Of a DNA stretch of 64,000 nt, positions 45,301 to 56,930 are shown piece after piece. The DNA is from Thalassia testudinum (lineage: Eukaryota > Streptophyta > Magnoliopsida > Alismatales > Hydrocharitaceae). The notes below the pieces were generated by a model. That model was not told the DNA's origin, ran no database searches, and was given only the letters and a program-made list of their open reading frames with translations. Position numbers and translations under genes: made by a program. The stretch is from NCBI GenBank assembly GCA_037157565.1, contig JAZHRO010000002.1:74450001-74514000 (forward strand). Reading direction: 5' to 3'. Within the stretch, counting starts at the first letter, position 1, and every line of letters begins with the position of its first letter.

Positions 45301-45721
45301 CAGGATTGTCAGCAGCAGCGGGTGGTTCAGGGTTTGTATCGGGAGCAATGGTAGGAGTCATAGGTGTGTCTAGATTGTGTTCGCACTCCTCTGTTAGCGG
45401 TTTTTGATTTTCTAGTGGTTGATCAGGAATAATCAGGTTGTCCTCTATATGCAGTTCATCAACCACGGCTTTGACATCACAAATTTCCTCTATAACCCCG
45501 CAATTAATCCCTTGTTGGGCTTTGAAAATGTCAATCTTCAGATTTTGATTCCCAAATTTTAATTCTATCTGGCCCTCTTCGCAGTTTATATTGGCCCTAG
45601 CAGTGGCCAGAAAGGGTCTCCCTAATATGATTGGTGTGTCCCTTGGGTTCTTAGGTGCATCCATGTCCAGTACTATGAAGTCCACTGGGAAATAAAAAAT
45701 CTCGTACCCTAACAATGACAT
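42398..45721 (-). pseudogene. Athila pol: protease end, reverse transcriptase, RNase H and integrase
   Basis: One frame carries all pol domains in order: protease end (LGRPFLATARANI, near 45600); RT (DGYSGYNQVAIHPEDQ, then the catalytic FMDDFSVFG); RNase H (MCDASDFAVGAVLGQ, TEKELLAVVFALEKF, IIYSDHTAVRHLL); the HHCC region ([22 protein letters not shown]); and the integrase core with all three acidic residues ([17 protein letters not shown] with its Asp at 43103-43105, and [12 protein letters not shown]). It ends at a stop at 42398. Two in-frame stops interrupt it: TGA at 45077-45079, where the last Athila element has CGA, and TAG at 43418-43420, where that element has TGG. Otherwise the frame is open. 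Confidence 0.93.
43418..43420 (-). other. In-frame TAG in Athila pol (TGG in the relative)
   Basis: Between CGFY and [10 protein letters not shown] in the integrase zinc-binding region. The relative at 62.3 kb has the tryptophan codon at this site. Confidence 0.85.
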
Positions 45722-46628
45722 CCTCGAGTATTCCTTTGGGTGACTTGATGGATCGATCAGCTAACTGCAATGTCACCTCAGTGGGTTTAAGTTCAGATTC
45801 TTCAAGGTGGTCAAGGAGGGATGTAGGTATTAAATTTATGGAGGCACCTAGGTCTAGTAGGGCTCTATCAAGTTGGGTTTCACCAATTTTACAAGAAATC
45901 AAGGGGGTTCCTGGGTCTTTAGCCTTGGGTGGGAGTTTGCTCAGGATGACAGAGCTGGCTTGCTCTGACAGTACGATCGGATTCCCATCCTTGGTTCGCG
46001 GCTTACGTTTAGGTGTACATATGTCTTTCAAGAATCTTGCGTAAGCCGGTATGTGGCGGATTGCATCCATCAACGGGATGTTTATCTGGACCTGTTCAAA
46101 GAGCTTGACCAGATCCTCCTCAGGAGCCACAGGTTTGGTTGTCCTTTTTCCTTTGGTCAAGGCCTCAGGAAATGGGATCCTTGCTGGTTCCTCTAGGATA
46201 GGTCCAGGTTCTTGATCTGGGACAGTAGTATCTTGGATGACTACCCTAGGGTCTTGGCGATTATCAGGCTTGGAGTGGTTCAGATAATGTGGGTCTTGTG
46301 TTGTTTTACCACTACGTGTTGTTACAGAGTTTAATCCAGCCTGACTTTGGTTTGGGTTAGGTAGGAGAGGTGGCTGCTGCTGAAATTCTGCATAAGATGT
46401 AGAAGCCTCCATCCTGTCTGGTGATGGAGTAGCAGGGGCCTGATAAATCAAATGTGCGTGGCCTGGATTTGGATTCATAATGCGCCTCTGGGTCGGCAAA
46501 TTATTTGGGTTGGGCAGAGGTTGCGAAGGAAGGGTGCCAGGTTGGCGAGAATTTGCCATCTGGGCCAGTTGGTTGCGAACCTCTGTGATCTCGTCCTTGT
46601 GCTGTTTTTGCATTGCCGCATTCGTCTT
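45651..46628 (-). pseudogene. Athila Gag C-terminal linker and protease start
   Basis: In frame with gag but downstream of its TAA stop. It opens with QKQHKDEITEVRNQLAQMA, then a Pro/Gln-rich linker with VTTRSGKT, then INIPLMDAIRHIPAYARFLK, and the aspartic protease active site ALLDLGASINLIP, the form typical of Athila-type elements. A single extra base near 45690 (within gattttttattt on the minus strand) shifts the frame. The protease therefore continues in the pol frame from 45721. Confidence 0.88.
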
Positions 46629-48095
46629 TTAAATGTCAGCCAGCGTTTGAAGGATAAGAGTCAGTTGATCCTGATTTTGCCCAGATTGGTAGGTGGGATT
46701 GGGCCGAGGCTGAGGCGGCTGATATGGACGAGGAGCTTGTGGGCGGGGTTGATATGGTGGTTTTTGAGAGTTTCCCGCCCACTGAAAGTTAGGATGATTT
46801 CGCCATCCAGGGTTGTAGGTATTGGAGTATGGGTCGTTCTGGATGGCGTTGAGGTCCTCGCAGTTCTGAGAAACCTCAGGAAAGTCAGAATACGAGGGTT
46901 CAGAGTTCCCCCAACTCGAGTAGACGGGATCGGAGGTCACTCCGGTCTGGGAGGTAGACGGGGGTGGATAGGGGCTCATCCCCTTGGCAGGTTGGTGATA
47001 GATGTTTTGCACTGTTTCCCTTGCCAGAGGAGGTCGTGCAAAAGAGTTTTGTGCAGAGGTGGCTTGCTGCAAATGTCGAGTTAGCTCGTCCACCTTCTTT
47101 TCTATGATAGAGACCTTGTCCAACCGACTGGCCATCAATTCCAGGTTAACAGAAGTGGACAGGTCCTGCGTCTCATGTGTCCCTCTTAGATTCGTCGATG
47201 CGCGGGCATTCGTCCTGTCGAATAAGCCCAAGGAGTCATTGTTTATGGAGTTCTCGCACATGTTTTCGAGAATCTCCCACACCGTGTCCTCGTGTTGGCC
47301 CATGATGTTTCCTCCACATGTTGCATTGACGATTTGACGAATATCCTCACGGAGTCCCTGGTAAAAAGACTGGAATTGTTCCCACTTAGGAACTCCGTGA
47401 TGGGGACACTTTCGCATGAGATCTAGGAATCGATCCCAAGCTTCGTGAAGAGGTTCTCCCTGTTGTTGAGTGAAATGAGTAATCTGGTGGCGCAAGGCAT
47501 TCGTCCGGCCAACAGGGAAGAATTTTTTCAAAAATTCGGACTGTAATTCCTCCCAAGTGTTGATCGGGCGGGTCTGAGTCTGATACCAGTGCGCGGCCTT
47601 GTCCAAGAGGGAGAACGAAAACATTTTCATGAGTAGGATATCCCGATTTTGTACATCTGACCCGAAAGTCTGGGCCAGATGCTTGAGTTGTTTAATGTGT
47701 TGGAATGGATCCTCAGAGTTAAGCCCATGGAACTTTGGTATGGCATGAATCATATTGGGCTTTAGATCAGAATCGGGTCCTCCAATTGGGATTCGTACTC
47801 GGGGTTCGATTGCCACCGCAGCGGGATTATAGTGATCTCGCATCATAGGTCGCTGTGGTGGGTTTACAAAGTTCTGAAAGAGATCGTTCAAGCGTTGAAG
47901 TTGGTGTTCAAGGTTATTCTCCTCTTCAATGGGTTGTGCCATAATGGGAGAAGAGGGAGAATCAGGGTCTGAATCAGATGAAAGATTTATGTGGTGGGGT
48001 TGCTGCACAAACAAGGGCGTCGAGGCTTGGCCTCGGCGAGAATGAATTTCTAGAGGAGGTCTTAAAGGTGGTCTTAAGGACCTCCTACCAAACAT
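46629..48095 (-). pseudogene. Athila Gag (488 codons to an in-frame TAA)
   Basis: ATG at 48095 (MFGRRSLRPPL) after a ~960-bp leader. The retrotransposon Gag capsid region spans about residues 105-250: HAIPKFHGLNSEDPFQHIK, MKMFSFSLLDKAAHWYQ, WEELQSEFLKKFFP, RFLDLMRKCPHHGVPKW. A coiled-coil-like stretch (about 315-345) and a Pro/Gln/Tyr-rich end follow. The frame stops at TAA 46629-46631 after QTLADI and resumes in the same frame with KTNAAMQKQ, so this is one nonsense change, not the natural end. No CCHC zinc knuckle is seen, as is common in Athila. Confidence 0.9.
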
Positions 48096-49038
48096 GCACC
48101 GGAAGATGTGATGAGATTAGAAGGTGCTGGACCCAATCAAGACACCCACGAATTGTTGGGTGACTATAGAGGTTCGGGGCAGATGGACCCCTAGATCAGA
48201 AGATCGTCCACCTGAGAAATACTTGGGCAGCCAGAGAGGGAGAGTCCCACAAAGACCCCTACACGGTAGAGCGTCCCCACGGGTTACAGGGTTTCCCCCA
48301 CCCGACCTCTCTTGTCACTGCGGTTCCAGGTAGACCAGAATGGGGATCTTGACCTCTTAAGTCTACCTTTTTTTTTTTATTTTAAGATCAAGGTGCTTAA
48401 TGTTCCACTTGAACTTTTAAGTATTTTGAGTGCAAAAAGTGACCTAATATTAAGGTTGGTTGACTCGAGGGATCAACTTCACCTCTTGTTCCTTTGAGAG
48501 CTTTTAGGTCCTTCCTTTTATGATTCAAATGGATTATCAGCCTGATTTGCTTAGGGTTCCTCTTGTATAAATATTTTCAAACACGGTTTAGGCACACTTC
48601 TTTTTGGAAAGTTTGTTTCTTTGTTTTAGAGAAGATGTGTCTCTAAAAAACCCTAGCTTTGCAATCCTAACTTGGCTCTAATGGGTCCAATTTAGTTGCC
48701 TTAGAATTTAGCACCTAGGGCTCAATCAAGAAAGTTTTAGCCCTAGTTGCCTTAGTTGGATGACAGACAAAAATATGTTGAAATGAAAATCAGGCAACTT
48801 GATGAGTTACTAAATATAAGACAGGTAGCCCTAAGTTGATTTCTCTCCTTTTTTTTTTTTTTTAGATTGTGCGAGGGTTAAGGGAGAGGGCTTATGGAAA
48901 TTACCTGTTCCAGTCTGTTGTGCAGTTGCTATTCTTTCCTTTTTGTTTTGCTTTCCCTGATTGAACACAGCAAAAGAGAAGTTAAGTCAGATATTAAATA
49001 GAAAAGTTGTACTCAAAAGCTTTAAAAGTGCCCGTTGC
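48096..49038 (-). other. Athila 5' leader
   Basis: About 940 bp between the primer site and the gag ATG, with short T/A tracts and no gene on either strand. Long leaders are usual for this lineage. Confidence 0.7.
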
Positions 49039-49056
49039 TCCCCGGCAACGGCGCCA
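49039..49056 (-). other. Primer-binding site, Asp-tRNA
   Basis: Minus strand TGGCGCCGTTGCCGGGGA, three bases inside the 5' LTR. It is complementary to the 3' end of plant tRNA-Asp (with CCA). Confidence 0.93.
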
Positions 49057-49059
49057 AAA

Positions 49060-51713
49060 TGTTGTCAACGTTTCTGTGCGGATTTAAAGGCGTATTACGT
49101 TGCAGTAGAACCGACAAAACGTTTAAACAAATATAAATAATTTTATTACTCTAACAACTAGAGTATCCGAGGTCGAACACAGGGAGCAAACTCAGTACTT
49201 TGTAAAACCCAAGAATACAACTGTTAAATGCAAATATAATTGATTCAAAGAGTTTTTAAGAAAGATGTAAAAAAATAGAATTAGACGTCTGATTTATGTA
49301 TCAGCCGTCTTAAATGTGATCTTTCTTTCTCTTTTTCTTCTTCTGCTTTGCCTTTCGGATCTCTTTGCAATCTTCCCTTGTCCTTCTTCTTCTTCTCCTG
49401 CGAAGACTTCTAACCTTTCTGCTTTCCTTCTTCTCCTGCGAAGACTTCTTTCTTTCTTGTTCTTCTGTCTTGCTTCTCCTTTCTTCGTTGCCTTCTTCTT
49501 CTTCTTTGTCTTGCTTCTCCTTCTTCTACAGCGGCCAAGTCCTTCTCCTGCAATCAGCCTGCCTGCACAGGGAACAAAACCTAACCCTTCTCCCTCTACC
49601 CGCGCGTGTCTCTCTCTCAAGCAATTCACTCTAATCGCTCTACCAGAGCCACAGTCTCAATCGGGTCGGATCGTACCCGGGACCAGGCGCACCTGCAGGT
49701 GTGTGATGCGCGAGGAGTGTGTAGGTCTAGGTCGGGTCGGATCCGCCAGGTCCGCGTGGTCAGGCCGCGGACGAGGCGGGTGGGGTCAGTGAGGGACCTC
49801 ACCCCTGTGCTTACTGAGGCGATAAGAGTAAAGCGTAAAAACAACTTATACGGTACCTGACGGTTGCAATCCCACGATGTGGGACTATCTGGTCTCGCCT
49901 TCACGCGCGCCTGCAGAAACCTCGTCGTGCGATTGCCCCGCAGCTGCTGGCTCTGCTAGCGCTCCTCGGCTGGATTCGTTCACCTCGCGACACTTGCGTT
50001 AGTATGCAGCACCTGTAGTCTGGAAGACCGGGTGCCTGGAGCTTCGCGGGAGCTTCATCAGAGGTCGTCCATGGCGGCAGCGGCTCGAATCCTGTCGTAC
50101 ACAAAACGCGCCTCTCGGCCAAATCAGAATAGATAGAGACCTTCGCCGTGGCACGGCGAAGGCGGTGGGCAGTGCAGCAGGCCGCAGGTCGGCCTAGGCG
50201 TGCGTGCCTAGGTCAACCTGTGGCCGGAGATGGTGGGTTGGTCGGGGGGTGGTTGTGGAGGGCTGGAGTGGCAGTGGTAGGGTGGAGTGTGTTCCTGGAG
50301 GTGAGGCGGAGCTTTCGAGGTGGTTGGCGAGCCGTGTGGAGGGCTGGAGTGGTGTGGGCGGCTCGCCGGAGTGCGGTCGGAGGCGAAGACGATGGAGGTG
50401 GTTAGCGTCTGTCGAGGGTCGATCAAGGGAGATAACAGGGGGAAAAAAGAGAGAAGAGGATGGAGAACGTATCTGGGGTTGTCTGGAGTGAAGGGAGGTA
50501 GCGGAGAGGACGGCTCGTGACTGCCGTCGTCGGGGAAGAAAGACCCTGGGGGAGGAAGCGGCGACGAAGATGAGGTCAGGAGCTTGCGCGCAGGGTACAG
50601 CGCATCGCGGGAGGAAGAGGCGGAGAGGACTCTGCTGCTGGTATGGCAGCAGAGTGACGAGAAGGAGGGAAGGCGGTCGTCGGAGCTTGTGGGTCGTTTG
50701 GCCGGAGATGGGAGAGAAGAAATTTGGAGGGGATCTCCGTCAAAATCAAGCTTAAGATGAGTGGCCGGGTCCGAGGGGTGTTTTATAGGTGCTGGCCGCT
50801 CCTATCAGTGCGTGAAAGACGCGCAATTAGGTCAGCCGGTTCGCCGGAGTTGGAAGGAAGAAAGATACCCACATCTCTCGTGCGTTCGCACGAGAGATTG
50901 GGTTCACGCCAGCGAATTTGATTGGCTTTAGAAGGAAGGGAATTCCTCAGAGAATCTCCCTTCCATTTCTGGGAGAGAATCTCTGAGGAATTAGAGAGCC
51001 ATCTCTCTCGAAACTTCGTCGGAGCTCGGTTCTGCCCTAGCAATGGCGGCAGGACCGGTTTGCAAAGAAGGCGAGGAACCTAGGGGGCTCTCTGCAAGGA
51101 TATTCAAAAGATAGGGACCTCTTTGTGATTTGGGTGTACTAACTTGCAAAGTAGGTCAAGATGACCTCCCCTTAGGTCCAAATTTTGGTACAAACCTAAT
51201 TTGGCCCTAAAGAATCCAATGGTGAAGTTGGATTTTAGGTTTGACCTCGTTTGACTGGACATTTTGCATAAAAACCCAAATTAGGTTAATTGAAGAGCTA
51301 AGACCCTAATCTAGGTCAAACTAGGTTCCAAAGGCCAAATTAAGTGTTCTAAACCCCAGAGGATGTTTTTCTATGATTTTTAGAGGGTTTGCTTGATTTT
51401 TATTCTGACCGGAACCTTGTTAATTTAAGCGGGTCTGTTTTAGGGTTACCAAGTGTCATTTAATTCTTAGATTGCACATAAACCCATTTCTGATTAATTC
51501 AACCCACTTTGGACCATTTGACCTATGTTTTGCTTCTGAGAAATCCCGTTTATGTACTGCAATGGTAAAATTGCAGTTTTAACCTTTATTTCATGTTTTC
51601 TTCTCAGAGCACTTGTTCCTTCAGTTAAGCCTTCTTCTAGGTTATGTAGGAGCTTTTATCTTCTTTATTAGGTCAAGATGAGCTAGTTATGGCTCATGAT
51701 GAGGCTCTCATCA
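49060..51713 (-). repeat. 5' LTR of the Athila element
   Basis: 2654 bp, the same length as 38063-40716. Differences seen by eye are single-base changes, mostly C/T or G/A. A minus-strand TATAAAA at 50781-50787 marks the likely promoter. Confidence 0.95.
50781..50787 (-). promoter_or_regulatory. TATA box of the Athila 5' LTR
   Basis: ttttata on the plus strand reads TATAAAA on the minus strand within a GC-richer context. A related LTR fragment has tataaaa at 56748-56754 on the plus strand. Confidence 0.65.
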
Positions 51714-52014
51714 AGGCTCTTTAACATATAATCTTGACAAAATAAAGAGCAAAGAACAAAGATACAAAAACTAAGTATAAAAAATAAGACAAAAAGAAAT
51801 CTATCCTATTCTTCTTGTCTTTTAGCTTTCATTCCAAGCGAAGCTTCTCCTCCTCCATCAAGCCCTTTCAATCCTCCATAGATGTGAGCTTGAGCTCCTC
51901 CTTCATACTTGTAACCATTTGCATTTTCCTAAAACCTTAAACTCAATGCAAATGTTAAGTGACAAGTGTTTTGTTATCATCAAAATTAACGATCGTAGTG
52001 CCCTTGTACCAATA
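51714..52014 (-). mobile_element. Older Sirevirus LTR in reverse orientation, second part
   Basis: Starts with the duplicated aggct. Read on the minus strand from 52014 it begins TATTGGTACAAGGGCAC and follows the first ~300 bp of the young LTR (gatgataacaaaacac, tttaacatttgc words). The full LTR is about 1.77 kb with the part at 36591-38062. Confidence 0.85.
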
Positions 52015-52546
52015 ATCTCTCCCTTTTTTATGATGAAAAAATCATAAATATTAATCCAAAAAATCTTCCCTTTTTTGACATTATCAAAAAGGTTTAATCA
52101 ATTTTAGTTATCTTATACTCCCCCTTAAAATATGCTCTTCTAATTTACTCTTTTTGACATAACAAGATAGCTGTTCATTTATTCGTTAACTCCCCCTTTC
52201 TAATGGAAATATAGCTATGTTAATTTAAAACCTCCTTCTTAATGATGGACAAATAGCCTTATCAAATTTTAACTCCCCTTATCTAAATGCTATAGATGAA
52301 AAGATAAGGTTAAGGGTGTACCTTACTTACCGTGGCCAATAGCATGACCCAAATGGAGGTTGATGCCAAAATGGATGGGGCTCCCATCCGTAGATTGGAG
52401 GTTCGGCCATTGGAGCCGGTCTCCTCCAATTAAGCAGTCGACGCATGGTGGTTCGATCACCCATCGGTCTTCTCGTCGATCTCCTCATCTTCCTCTTTGG
52501 TCTTGGTGTTGGTCCATTGACGTCGTGAAACGCGTTAAGTTTAATC
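52015..52546 (-). pseudogene. Gag end and polypurine region of the reverse-oriented Sirevirus
   Basis: Next to the LTR, minus-strand AAGGGAGAG and several AAGGGGGAG-type words match the multi-polypurine array at 33336-33610. From about 52330 to 52530 the minus strand matches the basic Arg/Pro and Trp-rich end of the young Gag-like ORF (shared GATGGGGCTCCCATCCG on the plus strand). Frameshifts are present, and it is cut off at about 52546 by the next LTR. Confidence 0.8.
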
Positions 52547-53886
52547 TGTTGTTATGGCATGCGTTTACGACATCAATTTTAAATGAATATATGGATTAGG
52601 TGAGTCCAAGTGTCGATCACCAGGAGGCGTGAAATCTGATCATTTTATTGCTTTGAGGTGTCATAAAATGATTGTTTAGTTTGCTTGCGAAAAATGAGAG
52701 AGAGAGAGTTAGAAACTTGAGATTATAGCATGGTGATTACTTAGCTAGGCATGAAACATGACATGATGAAACAAAATGAAAATATATTGCACAAGTAGAG
52801 TCATTTTGCAATTACAATGCTAGAGGAAAGCTTAAAACAACATAAACATTAAAATAAGGTAAAGAAATGAAAAATGGAGAGGCGAGGCAAGCACAGTGGT
52901 GGATGGGCTTCCGTCGGTGGCTCCACAACTCCGAGAGAGTGTGAAGTGTGCTAGGTAGAGCAAAGGAGAAGCTAGGAAGGGATGCTCATAAATGGAGTGG
53001 GTGTGGGGGTCTTTATAGTGGAGAAGAGGTTTCTAAGTCAGGTAGGGGTTTTAGCGACATCCAGAACATCACTAAAACCATTCCATAAACGTCGGTGAAG
53101 ACCTCCTCCCGCTGATCAACACGTAGGTGCATTCTTCCTCTACATGATCCGTGTGCGCGCGCTGTGGGTTGTCCGTTCTTTTTCTTGAGATCGTGCCTTG
53201 CACGGAGCCACAGATCGTGCCTTGCGTGCTTTGGGTGAGCATCTCTGGCGCGTGTGCAACAGACGCGCGAGAGTGTGTCGCGTAGCCCGCCTCTGGACTA
53301 CTTGATCGTCGATCAACGGTTCAATTCTGACCGTGCAAGCCCTTCGCTACTGATTTGAGCCTCACGAGGGCTCGAATGCGCGTTTGCCACTCGCGCATGA
53401 AGGCGTGGACCAATGCACCATCCTTACTCATTGGTCGCGTTCTGGTGTAGGCGCCCATGTGCCCTTAGCTGTTCGAACATGGATCGGACGGCTTAAAACG
53501 CATGATGAGGGGGTGTTGGAGAGAAAGCGGTGGTTGTGGGTACGTGGATGCATAACACGTGGCTAGCTTTGGGTCGTTGATCATCAGATCAACGGCCAAA
53601 ACTTCCTGGGCTTGTTGTGGGAGCTACGGAGGTCAGATTGAGGTGATTTTGAGCGCGTTGAACTCTGTTCGTCATTCTGTATCCATTCGTGCGATCTGAT
53701 TGCTCATCCGAGGCCTGTTTCAGTATGCACTTGTACATATGACCATTAAATATTGATTATAAGCAATTTAAATACCAAGATAACACAGTATGCATGCAAT
53801 GCTCCCAAGCCCATTATGATATGTCATTAATGCACATATACCCTCGAGATTGACAGAATTATCATCATGATATGTAGAGTCATCAT
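52547..53886 (-). repeat. Athila-type 3' LTR of the truncated element
   Basis: About 1340 bp from tgttgttatggcatgcg to atgtagagtcatca. The next bases, tatccccatgc, read GCATGGGGATA on the minus strand, the polypurine tract. It is shorter than the LTRs of the other two Athila elements and most similar in length and landmarks to the solo LTR at 29246-35599. Confidence 0.7.
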
Positions 53887-55269
53887 ATCCCCATGCTCAT
53901 CCCTTGCTAGTCCCTAGTAAGGTTATCCTAGATGTTATTTTTAGTTAGAATTAGGAATTGACTGCTCAGGCACAACTTACTTATCAATCAAGAGGAAATT
54001 TATAGTAAGAACCTAACCCACAAAGACTCAACAGCGTCCAGGTGCCTGCCAAAATGCAGACCGCTCAAGTTCTAACCTTATTTTATATAGAAGCAAAATA
54101 TATATATTTATTTTTCTTTTCATCTTTTCTGATTTTTTTTTTTTGGAGTTGAGAGTTTCAAGGTAACTTTTTATGGCTACCCAACCCACCCAAAACTCGA
54201 AAAGGACTTTAAGTGCTAAGCATTTTGGCGTGAAAATTATGATACTCACTCAATGGTAATTAAAACAGACTTCGGGTTTCTATGCCCCTAGGTGACCGAA
54301 AAAGAAAATGCTTGCCTAAAGGTGTATTGGTTTGACTGGTAGCTTTCTCTCTACTTTTATTTTGTGTGGGGTCAACACAAGGGCGAGCCCAGTGCATATC
54401 TCCTCGGATTGCCTACTTTCCCACTTCTTCCTTAAGTGTTTTGGAATTTTTTTGTGCATTTTATGAGCTAGGATCTGGACAAATGGCTAATGGGCTGTTA
54501 CCCACGACAACTTACCAGCCATACTCGTGCGGTAAAGTGTGGCTTATTTCTTTTTCTCCTTTTTCTATTTTTTTTCTATTTCTCTCTCTCTATTTTTTTT
54601 TAAGTAGGTGGCTTCCCTGATCTAAGATTTACCCAAAGTCAATAGTAAAAGAGAGTGATCCTGTGGCTGGGCTCTAGACAATCGACCCATGAGCTGTTGC
54701 CCACGACAACTTGCCAGCCATACCACCCTAGAGGGTTCATTAGCTACCCAATTTCTATTAGAATCGCCGAGGAGTGAGTCAGTGCAATTGTGTACAGATG
54801 CTTAGACTAAAAGTCCCCTCTAATCAGAGGGTGGGTTGATAAGCCGTATAGTTATCACCCTACTTTATTGATCAGATTAATATAAATTAAGGTGACAAGG
54901 ATTCGAGATCAAATCCACATTTTAGTGGACACCTGGGTTGACTAAGCTTGATGACTTGAAGAATCTAATTGTTCAGGTCCTTAATGATTATTTCCTACAG
55001 TTGACAATTTTCTAATGCCTAAGTTTTCTTTTCCTAATTCCTTTTTTTATGACAATATAATTCAAGTTGATGGTATGAACTCAGAAAATACAAATTTACT
55101 ACCCCCCCATGCTTAAGTTGGACAATGTCCTCATTGGAAGATACATGTATGTAAGGGAGTAAGGAAAGAAATCACTTGAGTTTAGCTATGTGTCTGGTTA
55201 GCCTGAATCCTCTGGGTTGCCTCCTAGGAAGCACTGAGTTTATTGCCTCCAGCTGGGAGAAGCTCCGGT
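53887..55269 (-). other. Non-coding 3' region of the truncated Athila-type element
   Basis: No gene is visible. A ~30-bp word (cccacgacaacttaccagcc type) occurs at about 54502 and 54698, each followed by catac. T-rich tracts are present. Confidence 0.6.
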
Positions 55270-56037
55270 TTAACCCTCAATAAGGGTTACAACTTCCTTT
55301 GGGGGTACCTGGGCAAGAAAATATTTTAATCTTTGGCCATTGACTGTGAAGGTTTGCCCAGTTTTAGGATTAGCAATTTCTACTTCCTCGTTTGAAAATG
55401 GTCTGACCACCTGGTAAGGTCCTGTCCACTTGGATCTTAACTTTTCGGGGAAGAGTTTGAGTCGTGCATCAAAGAGCCAGACCTATTGATTTGGCTAGAA
55501 GGTTTTTCTAGTGATATGCTGGTCATGGACAGATTTCATCTTTTCCTTATAAAGTCTACTATTCTCATTAGCGTCCTGATGAATTTCTTTAAGCTCGGAG
55601 AGTTGAAACTTCCTTAGAGTTCCAGCCATATGGGAATCCATATTGCATTGTTTGATAGCCCAGTATGCCCGATGCTCTAAGTCAACCAGAAGGTGAAAAG
55701 CTTTGCCAAAGCCCAATCGGTATGGTGACATGCCAATTGGGGTCTTAAAAGCGATCCTATATGCCCATAGGGCATCATCCAATCGTGTGGACCAATCCTT
55801 CTGGTCAGGTCTCATGGTCTTTTACAGAATATTCTTGATTTGTCTATTTAAGACCTCAGTTTGCCCATTTGTTTGTGGGTGATATGGGGTGGCAATGCGG
55901 TGAGTAACCCCATATTTCTTGAGTAAAGCACGAAACTAGGCATTGATGAAGTGGTTCCCACCATTGCTGATCATGGCCTTGGGTATCCTAAATCGGGAAA
56001 AGATATTCTTCTTCACAAAGTCCATGACGGCCTTTGA
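55270..56037 (-). pseudogene. Athila-type integrase, C-terminal part, truncated
   Basis: From the right edge the minus strand reads NSKAVMDFVKKNIFSRFRIPKAMIS, then NGGNHF where the catalytic Asp is expected (codon AAT at 55963-55965). Further on: [40 protein letters not shown], and the GPY-type tail (KLRSKWTGPYQVV) with FTVNGQRLK, ending near 55278. Stops interrupt it near 55495 and 55818. The N-terminal half, RT and gag are missing because an inverted LTR fragment abuts at about 56037. It is diverged from the 13.65-kb Athila copy. Confidence 0.85.
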
Positions 56038-56930
56038 GTTGATTCAGTCAGAAATGGGTTCATGTGCAATCTAAGAATTAAATGACATTCTGTAACTTTA
56101 AAACAGACTTACTTAATTCAACAAGGTTCTGATCAGGATAAAAATTAACTAAACCCACTAAAATTCATGGAAAAATATCCCATAGGGTTTAGAACCTTCA
56201 AATTAGCCTTTGGAACCTATTTTGACCTAAGTAGGGGTCCTAGCTAAATATTTGACCTAATTTGGGTTTTTATGTAAAATATCTAGTCAAACGTGGTCAA
56301 ACCTAAAATCCAACTTCACCATTGGATTCCTTAGGTCCAAATTAGGTTTTTACCAAAATTTGAACCTAAACGGAGGTCACCTTGACCTACTTTGCAAAAA
56401 AGTTCACCCAATTACATTTTGACCCCTAGCTTTTGAAATACATTACGCAGACCCCCCTAACTTCCTCGCCACCCTTTGCAATTAGGTCCCTCTACCATTA
56501 AAGCGGAGGAGTCCTACTCCGGCGAGGATTTGAGGAGGATTTCTCCCCGATTCCTCAGAGATCTCCCAGATTTGGAAGGGAGATTCTTTGAGGAATTCCC
56601 TTTCGTTTGAACACAATTCCATGGCGTGATTCACACCCAATCTCTCGTGCGAACACATAAGAGATATGGGTATCTCCCACATTCCTTCGGCGAGGACTCT
56701 TGCGCTTTGAAGCTTGTCTTCCAAGCATAAGAGCCCCTCCCGGTATCTATAAAAGGACCCTCATCTCTGGCCGCACATTTTCAGCTTGGCTTGGCCGGAG
56801 AACCAACTCTAATTTCTTCCCTTCTCCTCCAACCAAGTGTCCAACAAGCTCCGGTGATTCCTCCTCCTTCTCGTCTCTCTACCACAATACCAGTGGCAGA
56901 GACGTCTTCATTTCCTTCCTTCGCTGAAGG
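56038..56930 (+). mobile_element. Athila LTR fragment, inverted relative to its neighbours
   Basis: The reverse complement of this block matches internal LTR sequence of the other Athila elements (compare about 39600-40510), with shared words such as aatccaacttcaccattgga and gggttcatgtgcaatct. A plus-strand TATA (tataaaa, 56748-56754) lies in the expected place. Neither LTR end is present. It abuts an LTR in the opposite orientation at about 56930. Confidence 0.8.

Larger units (their letters stand above)
38063..51713 (-). mobile_element. Nearly complete Athila-type Ty3/gypsy retrotransposon (13.65 kb)
   Basis: Minus-strand order: 5' LTR (51713-49060), Asp-tRNA primer site (49056-49039), leader, gag-pro-pol (48095-42398), non-coding 3' region, polypurine tract (40728-40717), 3' LTR (40716-38063). 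The target duplication is aggct. Both LTRs are exactly 2654 bp; by eye they differ at about 18 positions (about 99.3% identical). The DLGAS protease motif, the Athila-like RT and integrase words, and the primer site support the lineage call. gag-pro-pol carries three stop codons and one frameshift, so this copy is defective as it stands. No env-like ORF is present between integrase and the 3' LTR. Confidence 0.95.

Noticed and set aside
46452..47084. 210-codon plus-strand open frame
   Set aside because: It is antisense to the Athila Gag and linker, which have clear family motifs.
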